A stretch of DNA of 64,000 nt from Enterococcus raffinosus (GTDB lineage Bacteria > Bacillota > Bacilli > Lactobacillales > Enterococcaceae): positions 62,001-126,000 of the forward strand of contig NZ_JXLA01000001.1 of assembly GCF_001886185.1 (NCBI RefSeq), read 5' to 3'. Position 1 is the first letter of the stretch; the number at the start of each line of letters is the position of its first letter. Position numbers and translations under genes: made by a program. Of the stretch, positions 35,575 to 43,613 are shown in pieces. The notes below the pieces were generated by a model. It saw nothing but the letters and a program-made list of their open reading frames with translations, had not been told where the DNA came from and searched no databases.

Positions 35575-35600
35575 GTTCGATTGCGAACTTTCTTTTTTTC
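35573..35600 (+). terminator. terminator of the recombinase gene
   Basis: AAGTTCG, 4-base loop, CGAACTT, followed by a T-rich tail. It lies inside the segment and would keep recombinase transcripts from crossing IR-R. Confidence 0.75.
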
Positions 35601-35669
35601 TATCTATTCGCCGTCAATAGAAGCGTCATGAGTCTAAATAACACTAACAGCCACAATGGATAACAGCTT

Positions 35670-35699
35670 TTTTTCTTGTTAGGTAATCTAATAAGAAAA
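35670..35699. repeat. right 30-bp inverted repeat (putative recombination site IR-R)
   Basis: Exact reverse complement of 34174-34203. The core reads CTTGTTAG-GTAAT-CTAATAAG. The asymmetric 5-base centre lies in opposite orientation to that of the left copy, so crossing over would invert rather than delete the DNA between. Confidence 0.85.
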
Positions 35700-35849
35700 A
35701 AATATCCGTCATGGAATGCAATTATAGGAGAATTTTTATGTGCTGACAAATAAATTGTATTGAAAGAATAAAACAAAAGAGATCTTTAAAAATAGAGAGG
35801 TTTTCTAAGTCTATAGTCACTTGAACACTCAATAAAGGGGAGAAAAAAG

Positions 35850-36557
35850 ATGAAACCATTATTAATTTTGACAAAAAATCTACTCGTAGAACAGACCATT
35901 CAGGCGCGTTTGCAAGAACTTGGCTATGAAGTGTTTTGCTCAGAAACGTTTCTGCGCAAACTGTATCAAAGGCTTAACATTAAAGAAGTTAAGGAAAATT
36001 TTCAGGGAGTTATTTTGAATGGGACGATTACAGACAGGGAAGCAGAGAGCATTATTTCAACTCTTGAACAGCAGATTCCCTGTTTTCGTAAGCTAGACAG
36101 GGACCCGACTGAACAGGAAGAAGAGAATATTCGAAAGATTGGTTTTTGCGGATGGATCAGTGATAGTCAAAGCAGTGATCGTTTAAGGGAAAGCTTATCT
36201 ACCCAATTTACGACACTGGACCACCAAAAGAATTCACAGGTGAGTTCATTGCTACAGACAAGCGAAGAATTGCAGAAAAAAAACCTTCAAGTCTTTCTGC
36301 GGAAATTGACGAACCGAGAATGGAAATTTTTTCAAAAGTTAATGGAGGCAAATGGCGCGATCGTGTCACGAACGGAGATGTGTTTATATATTTGGGAGAA
36401 AGCTCCTAATCATTCGTACCTCGCGCAACTGTCTGTTTTGGTAAAACGGATTAAAGGCAAACTGAAAAGTGTTGGTATCGACGAAGAGTCCTTAGAAACC
36501 ATTTGGGGAAAAGGGTATCGTCTATTACTGGAAAATAGTAAAGAAGAAAAATATTAG
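35850..36557 (+). CDS. winged-helix regulator with degenerate receiver-like domain
   Basis: A 235-aa protein. The N-terminal part (about 1-120) has the alternating pattern of a response-regulator receiver (LLILTKNLLVEQTIQARLQELGYEVF) but lacks the acidic pair and the phospho-Asp. The C-terminal part (about 140-230) is an OmpR-type winged helix: LTNREWKFFQKLMEANGAIVSRTEMCLYIW, LAQLSVLVKRIKGKL and ETIWGKGYRLL. It is therefore probably not controlled by a kinase. A paralogue is coded at 49750. AAAGGGGAG precedes the ATG. It lies 150 bases to the right of IR-R, so inversion of the recombinase segment may switch its transcription. Confidence 0.8.
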   Translation: MKPLLILTKNLLVEQTIQARLQELGYEVFCSETFLRKLYQRLNIKEVKENFQGVILNGTITDREAESIISTLEQQIPCFRKLDRDPTEQEEENIRKIGFCGWISDSQSSDRLRESLSTQFTTLDHQKNSQVSSLLQTSEELQKKNLQVFLRKLTNREWKFFQKLMEANGAIVSRTEMCLYIWEKAPNHSYLAQLSVLVKRIKGKLKSVGIDEESLETIWGKGYRLLLENSKEEKY

Positions 36558-36579
36558 TATTAAACTTTGAGAATAAGCT

Positions 36580-36608
36580 ACCCACGTCTATGTTGGACGT
36601 GGGTTTTT
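36580..36608 (+). terminator. terminator after the winged-helix regulator
   Basis: ACCCACGTC pairs with GACGTGGGT, followed by T5. Confidence 0.92.
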
Positions 36609-36653
36609 GTATGAGTCCGTGATCACATGAATGGAATTTCATGTTATTTTATC

Positions 36654-36711
36654 TTGACACGCTTTTTATGCAATGATAAAGTATTTCTGTTGAATCGTAA
36701 CGATTACGATT
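36654..36711 (+). promoter_or_regulatory. adcA promoter with Zur box
   Basis: TTGACA (36654), 17 bases, TAAAGT (36677). At 36694-36710, ATCGTAA-CGA-TTACGAT is a perfect 7-3-7 palindrome, very close to the Bacillus-type Zur box. Its place just after the -10 predicts repression when zinc is plentiful. It does not match the AdcR box. The rest of the 36558-36902 gap is AT-rich with no gene. Confidence 0.8.
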
Positions 36712-36902
36712 TGGGTGACGCAAATAGTAATGATTAAATCAATACTATTTCGATCTTCAAATAGGAGGGATATTAGAATTTTTTTTGGCGTTGGTTCAAT
36801 GACTGAATAAGAATGAAGGTCAAAAATAAAAAGAGTGTTTTTTAATAAACGTGAAGGATGAAAACAGGAAAAATTTGCGTAGGAATAGGGGAAGAGATCC
36901 AA

Positions 36903-38423
36903 ATGAAGAAAAAGATAGGCATGGCATTGATTAGTTTATTAGCGTTAGTTGGTCTGGGTGCTTGTAAGGACAATCAAGCGGCTTCGGAAAACAAAGACAA
37001 GAAATTACAAATTGTTGCGACATTTTATCCAATGTATGACTTTACGAAAAACATTGTTGGAGATGCTGGTGAGGTAAGTTTATTAATGCCTGCTGGCTCG
37101 GAGCCGCATGATTACGAGCCTTCCGCTAAAGACATGGCGAAGATTACGGATGCGGATGTATTTGTTTATCACAACGAAAACATGGAAGCTTGGGTACCAA
37201 GTGCTGTGAAATCTTGGAAAAAAGGAGAGCCAAATGTTATCGAGGGAACAAAGGACATGCTTCTACTGCCAGGAGGCGAAGAAGAGCATGACCACAGCCA
37301 TGAAGAGGGGCATCATCATGACTATGATCCTCACACGTGGGTATCTCCCCATCGAGCGATCAAGGAAGTAACGTCAATCAAAAATCAATTAGTCAAATTA
37401 TATCCAGAAAAGAAAACAGATTTTGAAAAAAATGCGAAGGCCTATTTAGCCAAGCTTGAGACGTTGGATAAAGAGTACTCTGACACGTTAAAAGCAGCAA
37501 AACAAAAAAACTTTGTCACGCAGCATACAGCCTTTGGTTATTTAGCCTTGGATTATGGGTTGAATCAGGTGGGGATCTCGGGAATCAACCCCGATCAGGA
37601 GCCAGACCCGTCACGTATTGCAGAATTGAAGCATTATGTTGAAGACAATGACATAAGATACATTTATTTTGAAAATAATAATCAAGGAAAAGCAGCCAAA
37701 ACCCTTGCGGATGAAACCAAAGTGAACTTAGAAGTACTTAATCCGTTAGAGAGCTTAACGAAGAAACAAATGGACGCCGGCGAGGACTACATTTCTGTTA
37801 TGAAGGAAAATTTATCTGCCTTGAAGAAGACCACAGATGTGGCGGGAAAAGAGATTAAACCGGAAGCGCAAGCAGAGACAGAGCAAACGATCTATAACGG
37901 TTATTTCAAGGATTCTCAGGTGAAGGATCGGAAATTATCGGATTATGCCGGTGATTGGCAATCGGTTTATCCGTTATTGCAAGAGGGAGCCTTAGATCAG
38001 GTTTTTGATTACAAAGCAAAAATAAAGAAGGATAAAACAGCCGCAGAATACAAATCTTATTATGAAACAGGCTATAAAACGGATGTCAATGAAATCAAAA
38101 TCACAGACAAGCAAATCGATTTTATCGTTGATGGCAAACACCACAAATACACGTATGAGTACAAGGGGTACGAAATTCTAACCTATGAAAAGGGCAATCG
38201 CGGCGTTCGTTTTACCTTTGAAACAAAAGATCCAGATGCTGGAAACTACAAATATGTGCAATTCAGCGATCACGGAATAGCTCCAGCCAAAGCCGCGCAT
38301 TTTCATATTTATTTCGGTGGCGAGAGTCAGAAGGCTCTGCTGGAGGAAATGGACAATTGGCCGACTTATTACCCAGTGAAAATGAGTGGACACACGATCG
38401 CTCAGGAAATGCTGGCCCATTAA
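36903..38423 (+). CDS. adcA: zinc-binding lipoprotein AdcA with C-terminal ZinT domain
   Basis: A 506-aa extracellular zinc receptor. The lipoprotein signal ends LVGLGACKDN (lipobox Cys at about 22). A ZnuA-type cluster A-I domain (about 35-305) has zinc ligands in AGSEPHDYEP, in DPHTWVSPH and after FVTQHTAFGY, and a His/Asp/Glu-rich loop (EEEHDHSHEEGHHHDYD). A ZinT domain (about 320-506) ends with AAHFHIYFGG. It hands Zn(II) to an AdcBC-type ABC permease, which is not in this window. ATG 36903 follows GGGGAAGAG. The Zur box upstream fits its role. A 38-aa gene follows directly. Confidence 0.95.
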   Translation: MKKKIGMALISLLALVGLGACKDNQAASENKDKKLQIVATFYPMYDFTKNIVGDAGEVSLLMPAGSEPHDYEPSAKDMAKITDADVFVYHNENMEAWVPSAVKSWKKGEPNVIEGTKDMLLLPGGEEEHDHSHEEGHHHDYDPHTWVSPHRAIKEVTSIKNQLVKLYPEKKTDFEKNAKAYLAKLETLDKEYSDTLKAAKQKNFVTQHTAFGYLALDYGLNQVGISGINPDQEPDPSRIAELKHYVEDNDIRYIYFENNNQGKAAKTLADETKVNLEVLNPLESLTKKQMDAGEDYISVMKENLSALKKTTDVAGKEIKPEAQAETEQTIYNGYFKDSQVKDRKLSDYAGDWQSVYPLLQEGALDQVFDYKAKIKKDKTAAEYKSYYETGYKTDVNEIKITDKQIDFIVDGKHHKYTYEYKGYEILTYEKGNRGVRFTFETKDPDAGNYKYVQFSDHGIAPAKAAHFHIYFGGESQKALLEEMDNWPTYYPVKMSGHTIAQEMLAH

Positions 38424-38446
38424 TTGAAGGAAGAAGGAGAGGACTC

Positions 38447-38563
38447 ATGGAAAAAACAGATCGAGCTAGTGCTTATCGTCGCTTAAAAAGCCCAAATATC
38501 AAAACACGCAAGCGGGCGTTAAAAATCATCAAGGCAGACAAACGTAATCGAACCACAAAATAA
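38447..38563 (+). CDS. 38-aa basic protein (putative metal homeostasis protein)
   Basis: A very short, strongly basic protein: ASAYRRLKSPNIKTRKRALK and then KADKRNR. GAAGGAGAGG precedes the ATG and it lies 23 bases after adcA, before a terminator, so it is in the zinc-regulated unit. From memory, proteins like this in lactic acid bacteria are labelled putative metal homeostasis protein. The basic composition also suggests ribosome or nucleic-acid binding, perhaps a zinc-independent accessory. Function is not established here. Confidence 0.65.
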   Translation: MEKTDRASAYRRLKSPNIKTRKRALKIIKADKRNRTTK

Positions 38564-38571
38564 ACTAACCA

Positions 38572-38603
38572 TCTCCTAGGCATCTATTTGTCTAGGAGTT
38601 TTT
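38572..38603 (+). terminator. terminator of the adcA unit
   Basis: CTCCTAG pairs with CTAGGAG around a 12-base loop, followed by T5. Confidence 0.87.
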
Positions 38604-38679
38604 CAATGATAAGCGGACTTAGAAGAAACTGCTTCTCTTGATTAAAGCTTGGGATTCGTCAATAAACTGTAAAATTTTA

Positions 38680-38727
38680 TTGAAAAAAACCAGAAAAAAT
38701 GTTTAAATGAGAATGAATCTCATTATC
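38680..38727 (+). promoter_or_regulatory. promoter and Fur box of the iron/siderophore transport operon
   Basis: TTGAAA (38680), 17 bases, TTAAAT (38703), directly followed by GAGAATGAATCTCATTATC (38709-38727), which matches the 19-bp Fur consensus at 15 positions. This predicts repression by iron-loaded Fur. Confidence 0.75.
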
Positions 38728-38790
38728 ACTTAAGATTCGTCAGAGCATTTTTTTGTTTAGTAAATGAGGGGCAAGGAAGGAGTTAGACAA

Positions 38791-40539
38791 ATGAAGAGTG
38801 AATCGGTCTTGATAAGATACATCAAAAAAAAGAAGGGTTTACTGACGTTATCGGGAGTTTTGGCGACTATATCAACAGTGGTACAATTCATCCCGTTTTA
38901 TTGTATTTATAAGATTATTGAATTATTGATGATTGGGGATTATTCAGCTGGTGGATTGATTCATTGGAGTCTGGTTTCAATGGGAAGTGTTTTGGCTGGA
39001 GTCATATTTTTGTATGGTTCATCTATGTGTTCCCATGTTGCAGCGTTTGATATTTTGTATGAGATTCGTATGGATATCCTACAGCATTTGTCCAAAGTTT
39101 CAATGGGGTATTTTACAAAAAAATCTAGCGGTCAGCTTATGAAAATTATCGACCAATGTGTCGAAAAAATGGAGTCCTTTATTGCGCATCAAATTCCGGA
39201 TATTGTTTCAGCGTTAATTTTTCCATTGATCTATATCGGTTTGATGTTGACGATTGATTGGCGTTTAGGTTTGATGTCACTAGTTCCGCTTTTTCTAGCA
39301 GTTGGTATTTATTCTTACTTAATGGGAACAACCATGAAGAACAACAAAGTGAAGGAGTATCACGATGCACTAGAAGCAATGAACAGTAACGGTGTTGAAT
39401 ATGTTCGTGCAATGCCTGCTGTTAAGGTTTTTGGGCTTTCTGTGGGAAACTTTAAACGATTCCATCAAAGTATCAAAGATTATCGAAGCTTAGTGATGGA
39501 TTGGTCTAATGGATTTCGCTCAGGCTATGTCTTATTTACTACTTTAATAACATCTGTTGTTTTGTTTGTCATGCCATTTGGAGCGTTTTTGATTAGTCAG
39601 AGTCCTCAAGATAAAACATTATCGCTAACGGTTATGCTGTTTATCATTTTAGCTTCAGGTACGACGGGTCCGTTTATGAAACTGATGTACGCGGCTTCAA
39701 CCTTCAGCAATGTGAATGAGGGAGTCAAGCGTGTTGATGAAATTTTTGCTGAGTTGCCAGTGAAAGAAAAAGCAAATGCTACTAATTTTTCTGGAAACAG
39801 CATTGTTTTTAACAAAGTTTCATTCGCCTATACAGAGGGAAATTCGGTCTTGAAGAATGTTAGCTTTGAATTAAAGCCGAATACAATGAATGCGTTAGTG
39901 GGACCTTCAGGTGGCGGGAAAAGTACAATTGCTCAACTGCTGCTGCGTTTCTATGAACCAGCGGAGGGGACGATAACCATCGGTGGGACGGATATTCGTG
40001 AGGTAACGATCGATACATTAATGCAAAATGTGTCCTTTGTCTTTCAAGATGTCACCTTGTTCAATGATACCGTTGAAGCCAATATTCGCATGGGAAATCA
40101 AAAAGCGAATTTAGAAGAAGTTCGCTGGGTGGCTAAAATGGCTCGTTGTGACGAATTCATTCGCGAACTGCCTAAGGGGTATGACACGATGATTGGGGAA
40201 CAAGGCGTTTTCTTATCTAAAGGAGAAGCGCAACGGATTTCGATTGCGCGGGCACTATTGAAAAATTCGCCAATATTGGTTCTGGATGAAGCGACTGCCT
40301 ATGCTGATGCTGAAAACGAAGTATATATTCAGCAGGCAATCAGCGAGCTTGTGAAGGGGAAAACGGTCTTAATCATTGCCCATCGACTTTGGACAATTCA
40401 GCATGTTGATCAAATTCTGGTTTGTGATAAAGGCGAAATTCAAGCGACCGGCACACACGACGAGTTGCTGGTAAAGAATCCGCTCTATCAAAAATTATGG
40501 AAAATCAATGAAGAAACCAAAGATTGGGAGGTAAAGTAG
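38791..40539 (+). CDS. ABC transporter, fused permease-ATPase, YbtP/YbtQ-like (first subunit)
   Basis: A 582-aa fused half-transporter with six TM helices (about 15-300) and an ATPase domain (about 335-580). Walker A is GPSGGGKST, Walker B ILVLDEATAYAD, and the signature is altered to LSKGEAQR. The N-terminus resembles the siderophore importers YbtP/YbtQ and the EqbKL pair rather than drug exporters. ATG 38791 follows AAGGAG. With the next gene it would form a heterodimer. The Fur box and the ECF genes that follow point to iron-siderophore or related metallophore uptake. The exact ligand cannot be read. Confidence 0.8.
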   Translation: MKSESVLIRYIKKKKGLLTLSGVLATISTVVQFIPFYCIYKIIELLMIGDYSAGGLIHWSLVSMGSVLAGVIFLYGSSMCSHVAAFDILYEIRMDILQHLSKVSMGYFTKKSSGQLMKIIDQCVEKMESFIAHQIPDIVSALIFPLIYIGLMLTIDWRLGLMSLVPLFLAVGIYSYLMGTTMKNNKVKEYHDALEAMNSNGVEYVRAMPAVKVFGLSVGNFKRFHQSIKDYRSLVMDWSNGFRSGYVLFTTLITSVVLFVMPFGAFLISQSPQDKTLSLTVMLFIILASGTTGPFMKLMYAASTFSNVNEGVKRVDEIFAELPVKEKANATNFSGNSIVFNKVSFAYTEGNSVLKNVSFELKPNTMNALVGPSGGGKSTIAQLLLRFYEPAEGTITIGGTDIREVTIDTLMQNVSFVFQDVTLFNDTVEANIRMGNQKANLEEVRWVAKMARCDEFIRELPKGYDTMIGEQGVFLSKGEAQRISIARALLKNSPILVLDEATAYADAENEVYIQQAISELVKGKTVLIIAHRLWTIQHVDQILVCDKGEIQATGTHDELLVKNPLYQKLWKINEETKDWEVK

Positions 40540-40540
40540 G

Positions 40541-42280
40541 ATGAAAGAAGCAATTTATAATATTACCTCAGGTGAGCCGAGAAAATTGATCCAGTCTACT
40601 TTTTGGGCAACATTGGAATCCACCGCTCGGTTATTACCGGCAGTCATCGCTTTTTATGGGATTTTCGAATTGTTTGAATCCTATCAGCAGGAGCGTCCAT
40701 TAAATACACGTTTGTATCTTTATTTAATTTTGGCTAGCGTTGTGTGGTTTGCGCTGCAGGTGTTAATTTCGACGATTGCTTATGAAAAACAATATACGGC
40801 CGCATATGACGTTTCTGAAAAGGGACGGACGAAACTGGCCAATCATCTGCGCAAATTATCCCTAGGCTTTTTAGACAGCCGCGACCCTGGTGATTTAACT
40901 ACGATGATGTTGGGAGATTATACCTTGCTAGAAAGTGCTGTCTCCCATCTTGTTCCTCAAGCACTTGGGGCCAGCATCTTATTAGTACTGGCTTTTGTTT
41001 CCTTATGTCTGATTGATTGGCGTATGACCTTATGCTTGTACGCAATGCTGCCCATTGTCTTATTGGTGGTCAAAGGATCAAATATTTTAATGAACAAGCT
41101 AGGTGGCCGACATATTCAAGCAAAAGTGGAAAGTGCTTCTCGTTTACAAGAATACCTGCAAGGAATCAAAGAAATTAAAGCCTATTCATTAGGCGGACAG
41201 CAATTTGCTAGAATTCAAAAAGCTTTTGATACGTTGCGCAAGGAATCTATTCGAATTGAAGGGGCATTAGGTCCAGTTGTCATGGTGGCTATTTCACTCT
41301 TGCGAATGGGACTGCCTATCTTGGTCTTCATCGGCTCCTACCTTTTGGCCCAGCGGAGTCTTGTCGAATCGGTATTCTTGGTATTTATTGTGGTTGCTAG
41401 TCGAATTTATGATCCCTTTACTACGTTAATGATCAATTACACAGAGATGCGTTATGCATTGATCAGTGGGGAGCGAATCATGGAGATTAGAAATCAGCCT
41501 GAGGTTCAAGGGAAGAAAAGCCTTAACGACGATTATACGATTTGTTTTAAAAATGTTGGTTTTTCTTATAAAGAAGAACCGGTATTGCAAAACATCAATC
41601 TCAAAATTCAGCCTAGAACGTTAACGGCGTTAGTGGGACCGTCCGGCAGTGGAAAATCCACCATCGTGAAATTATTGGCTCGTTTTTATGATGTGCAGGA
41701 AGGGACGATTGAGATTGGCGGGAAAGATCTGAAAACGGTGAATCCAGAGAATTTGTACAGTCATTTATCGATGGTGTTTCAAGATGTGTATTTATTTAAG
41801 GATACGATCTTAAATAATATTCGAGTGGGGAATCAAGCGGCAAGCTTTGAAGAGGTGGTCGAAGCAGCCAAAAAAGCGCATTGCCATGAATTCATCAGCA
41901 GTCTGCCTGACGGGTATGACACACTTGTTGGCGAAGGGGGCTCTACCTTGTCTGGTGGGGAGAAGCAACGAATCAGTATCGCCCGTGCGTTTATTAAAAA
42001 GTCTGAGATCATCTTACTCGATGAAGCCACAGCCGCATTGGATTTAGAAAATGAAGCTGGGGTACAGCGAGCAATCAAAAATCTCGTAGCGGATAAAACG
42101 GTTGTTGTTATCGCCCATCGGTTGAAAACTGTAATGAACGCAGATCAAATTGTGGTCTTGGAAAAAGGGAACATTGCGGCGAAAGGGAAGCATCAGGAGC
42201 TTTACCAAACATGCGAGCTTTACCATAAATTAGTGGACATGCAAAATGAAGCGACCACTTGGAAATTTAGCAAGAATTAA
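40541..42280 (+). CDS. ABC transporter, fused permease-ATPase, YbtP/YbtQ-like (second subunit)
   Basis: A 579-aa fused half-transporter, partner of the gene one base upstream. Six TM helices (about 20-300) and an ATPase domain (about 335-575) with Walker A GPSGSGKST, intact signature LSGGEKQR and Walker B IILLDEATAALD. The first subunit has the altered signature, so the pair is asymmetric. GGGAGG is located 9 bases upstream, inside the end of the previous gene. It is followed directly by the ECF components. Confidence 0.8.
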   Translation: MKEAIYNITSGEPRKLIQSTFWATLESTARLLPAVIAFYGIFELFESYQQERPLNTRLYLYLILASVVWFALQVLISTIAYEKQYTAAYDVSEKGRTKLANHLRKLSLGFLDSRDPGDLTTMMLGDYTLLESAVSHLVPQALGASILLVLAFVSLCLIDWRMTLCLYAMLPIVLLVVKGSNILMNKLGGRHIQAKVESASRLQEYLQGIKEIKAYSLGGQQFARIQKAFDTLRKESIRIEGALGPVVMVAISLLRMGLPILVFIGSYLLAQRSLVESVFLVFIVVASRIYDPFTTLMINYTEMRYALISGERIMEIRNQPEVQGKKSLNDDYTICFKNVGFSYKEEPVLQNINLKIQPRTLTALVGPSGSGKSTIVKLLARFYDVQEGTIEIGGKDLKTVNPENLYSHLSMVFQDVYLFKDTILNNIRVGNQAASFEEVVEAAKKAHCHEFISSLPDGYDTLVGEGGSTLSGGEKQRISIARAFIKKSEIILLDEATAALDLENEAGVQRAIKNLVADKTVVVIAHRLKTVMNADQIVVLEKGNIAAKGKHQELYQTCELYHKLVDMQNEATTWKFSKN

Positions 42281-42303
42281 ACCAATCAAAAAAGGAGTAC
42301 AAA

Positions 42304-42909
42304 ATGAAAAAGAAAAGAACGGATAAACTTATTTCGAAGGACTATTTAACGATTGGTTTGTATACGGTTGTTGAATTTGTAGTAATGATGATCTTATCGG
42401 TAGCGACGATGCCATTCTTAGCGTGGTTCTATCCTTATGCGACCGCCTTTGTCTTATTCTTTACCTGCCCAGTTTATTTATTAATGGCTTTTAAAGTTGG
42501 CAAAAGGGGCACCTTGTTTCTTTTTGGCGTAATCAATGGATTGGTTTACGCCATCATGGGCACTTTTTATCTTTTGCCGATTACGATAATTGGCGGGCTG
42601 CTTGGTGAACTCGTATTGATTAAAACGAAGGGCTATCGAAAATTAGGACCACAAACCATTGCTTTCACGATTTACAATCTGATCTACGGATTCTCAAATT
42701 ACCTTATCTTGGCCATTTCAGCGGATTTCTATTTCTCAATGATAGAAGATACTGGCTATACAGCGAGTTATATGGAATATATGACCTCACCGTTTTGGAT
42801 CACAGTATCCGTGGTCGCGCTCATTGCGGCGAGCTGTTTAGGTTGTGTTTTTGGGTATAAATTATTGAACAAGCATTTTATTAAGGCTGGTGTGATTAAG
42901 TCCGCTTAA
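42304..42909 (+). CDS. MptD-type ECF transporter substrate-binding (S) component
   Basis: A 201-aa membrane protein with about six TM helices. DYLTIGLYTVVEFVVMMILS and PVYLLMAFKVGKRGTLFLFG, then FYLLPITIIGGLLGELVL, are typical of the MptD/Trep_Strep group of putative ECF S components. It would bind the substrate and dock on the EcfT-EcfAA module coded next. In streptococci, similar genes sit with YbtPQ-like ABC genes in iron-siderophore (equibactin-type) loci. AAAGGAG precedes the ATG. Confidence 0.85.
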   Translation: MKKKRTDKLISKDYLTIGLYTVVEFVVMMILSVATMPFLAWFYPYATAFVLFFTCPVYLLMAFKVGKRGTLFLFGVINGLVYAIMGTFYLLPITIIGGLLGELVLIKTKGYRKLGPQTIAFTIYNLIYGFSNYLILAISADFYFSMIEDTGYTASYMEYMTSPFWITVSVVALIAASCLGCVFGYKLLNKHFIKAGVIKSA

Positions 42910-42920
42910 AGGAGAATCGA

Positions 42921-43613
42921 ATGAAAAAAAAGATCGATCCCAGAATCCAATTTTTATTATTGATTGTCCAAAGTATTCTAGTATTCTTTGCGCAAATGGA
43001 TCAATTGATTTTATTGAATGTGTTTGCTTTATGCTATTTAGTATACGCAGGTCTATTTCGAACGGCTATTAAAATAGGTGTAGTCATGGCAGTCACGCTT
43101 GGTTTTTACGATTATCTATTAATAACCGATCAGCAGTGGATAAAATTTCTAGGCCTGCTATGCTTTCTAATTTTAAGATTTGGACCGATCATTACGATGG
43201 CGCGAGTGCTGCAAGAGGTGCCGACCGGTCGATTGATGGCTGCATTGCAGCTATTGAAGCTGCCGAAAAATCTGATACTCACAGTAGTCGTAACGCTGCG
43301 CTTCTTTCCAATCATTAAATTAGAGAATGACACCATCCAAATGTCTGCGCGTTTGCGTGGACTGTCCTATTCGCAACCAAAGAACTGGTTGCGGCCATTA
43401 CGTGCATTTGAATATACCTTTGTGCCACTCATGATGCGTACGATGAAAATCACAGATGAATTAACTGCTTCGGCAATGACAAAAGGCATTGATTGTCCAG
43501 GAAAACGAACCTCAATTTACCAGACAGGTTTCACGGTTCGTGATTTGGTTCTTGTTCTATTCTTTTTCAGCTATGTGGTTTTCATTTTTTCATTTAAGTT
43601 TTTGGAGGTTTAA
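42921..43613 (+). CDS. ECF transporter transmembrane component EcfT
   Basis: A 230-aa membrane protein with about five TM helices. The two coupling-helix motifs are visible: SARLRGLSYSQP near residue 140 (the usual A-R-G motif) and TASAMTKGIDCPGKRTS near 185. It couples ATP hydrolysis by the EcfAA protein coded next to movement of the S component. Its stop directly abuts the start of the ATPase gene. Confidence 0.88.
   Translation: MKKKIDPRIQFLLLIVQSILVFFAQMDQLILLNVFALCYLVYAGLFRTAIKIGVVMAVTLGFYDYLLITDQQWIKFLGLLCFLILRFGPIITMARVLQEVPTGRLMAALQLLKLPKNLILTVVVTLRFFPIIKLENDTIQMSARLRGLSYSQPKNWLRPLRAFEYTFVPLMMRTMKITDELTASAMTKGIDCPGKRTSIYQTGFTVRDLVLVLFFFSYVVFIFSFKFLEV

Larger units (their letters stand above)
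34174..35699. mobile_element. putative self-encoded invertible DNA segment with tyrosine recombinase
   Basis: A 1526-bp unit: 30-bp inverted repeats at both ends and one recombinase gene inside with its own terminator. Tyrosine recombinases acting on sites in inverted orientation invert the DNA between them, here 34204-35669. A regulator gene lies beyond each end: the Mga-type gene to the left (reading left) and the winged-helix gene to the right (reading right). No other mobile-element genes (excisionase, relaxase, phage genes) are present, and no direct target repeats are seen. An alternative is a minimal integrated element or a remnant. Geometry is seen; inversion is inferred. Confidence 0.65.

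Noticed and set aside
34174-35699. Recombinase unit as a prophage or conjugative-element remnant
   Set aside because: No excisionase, phage or conjugation genes and no direct attachment repeats are visible, and the inverted repeats would not be explained. Kept as an alternative only.
34174-35699. The 30-bp repeats as ends of an insertion sequence
   Set aside because: The enclosed enzyme is a tyrosine recombinase, not a DDE transposase, and no target duplication flanks the repeats.
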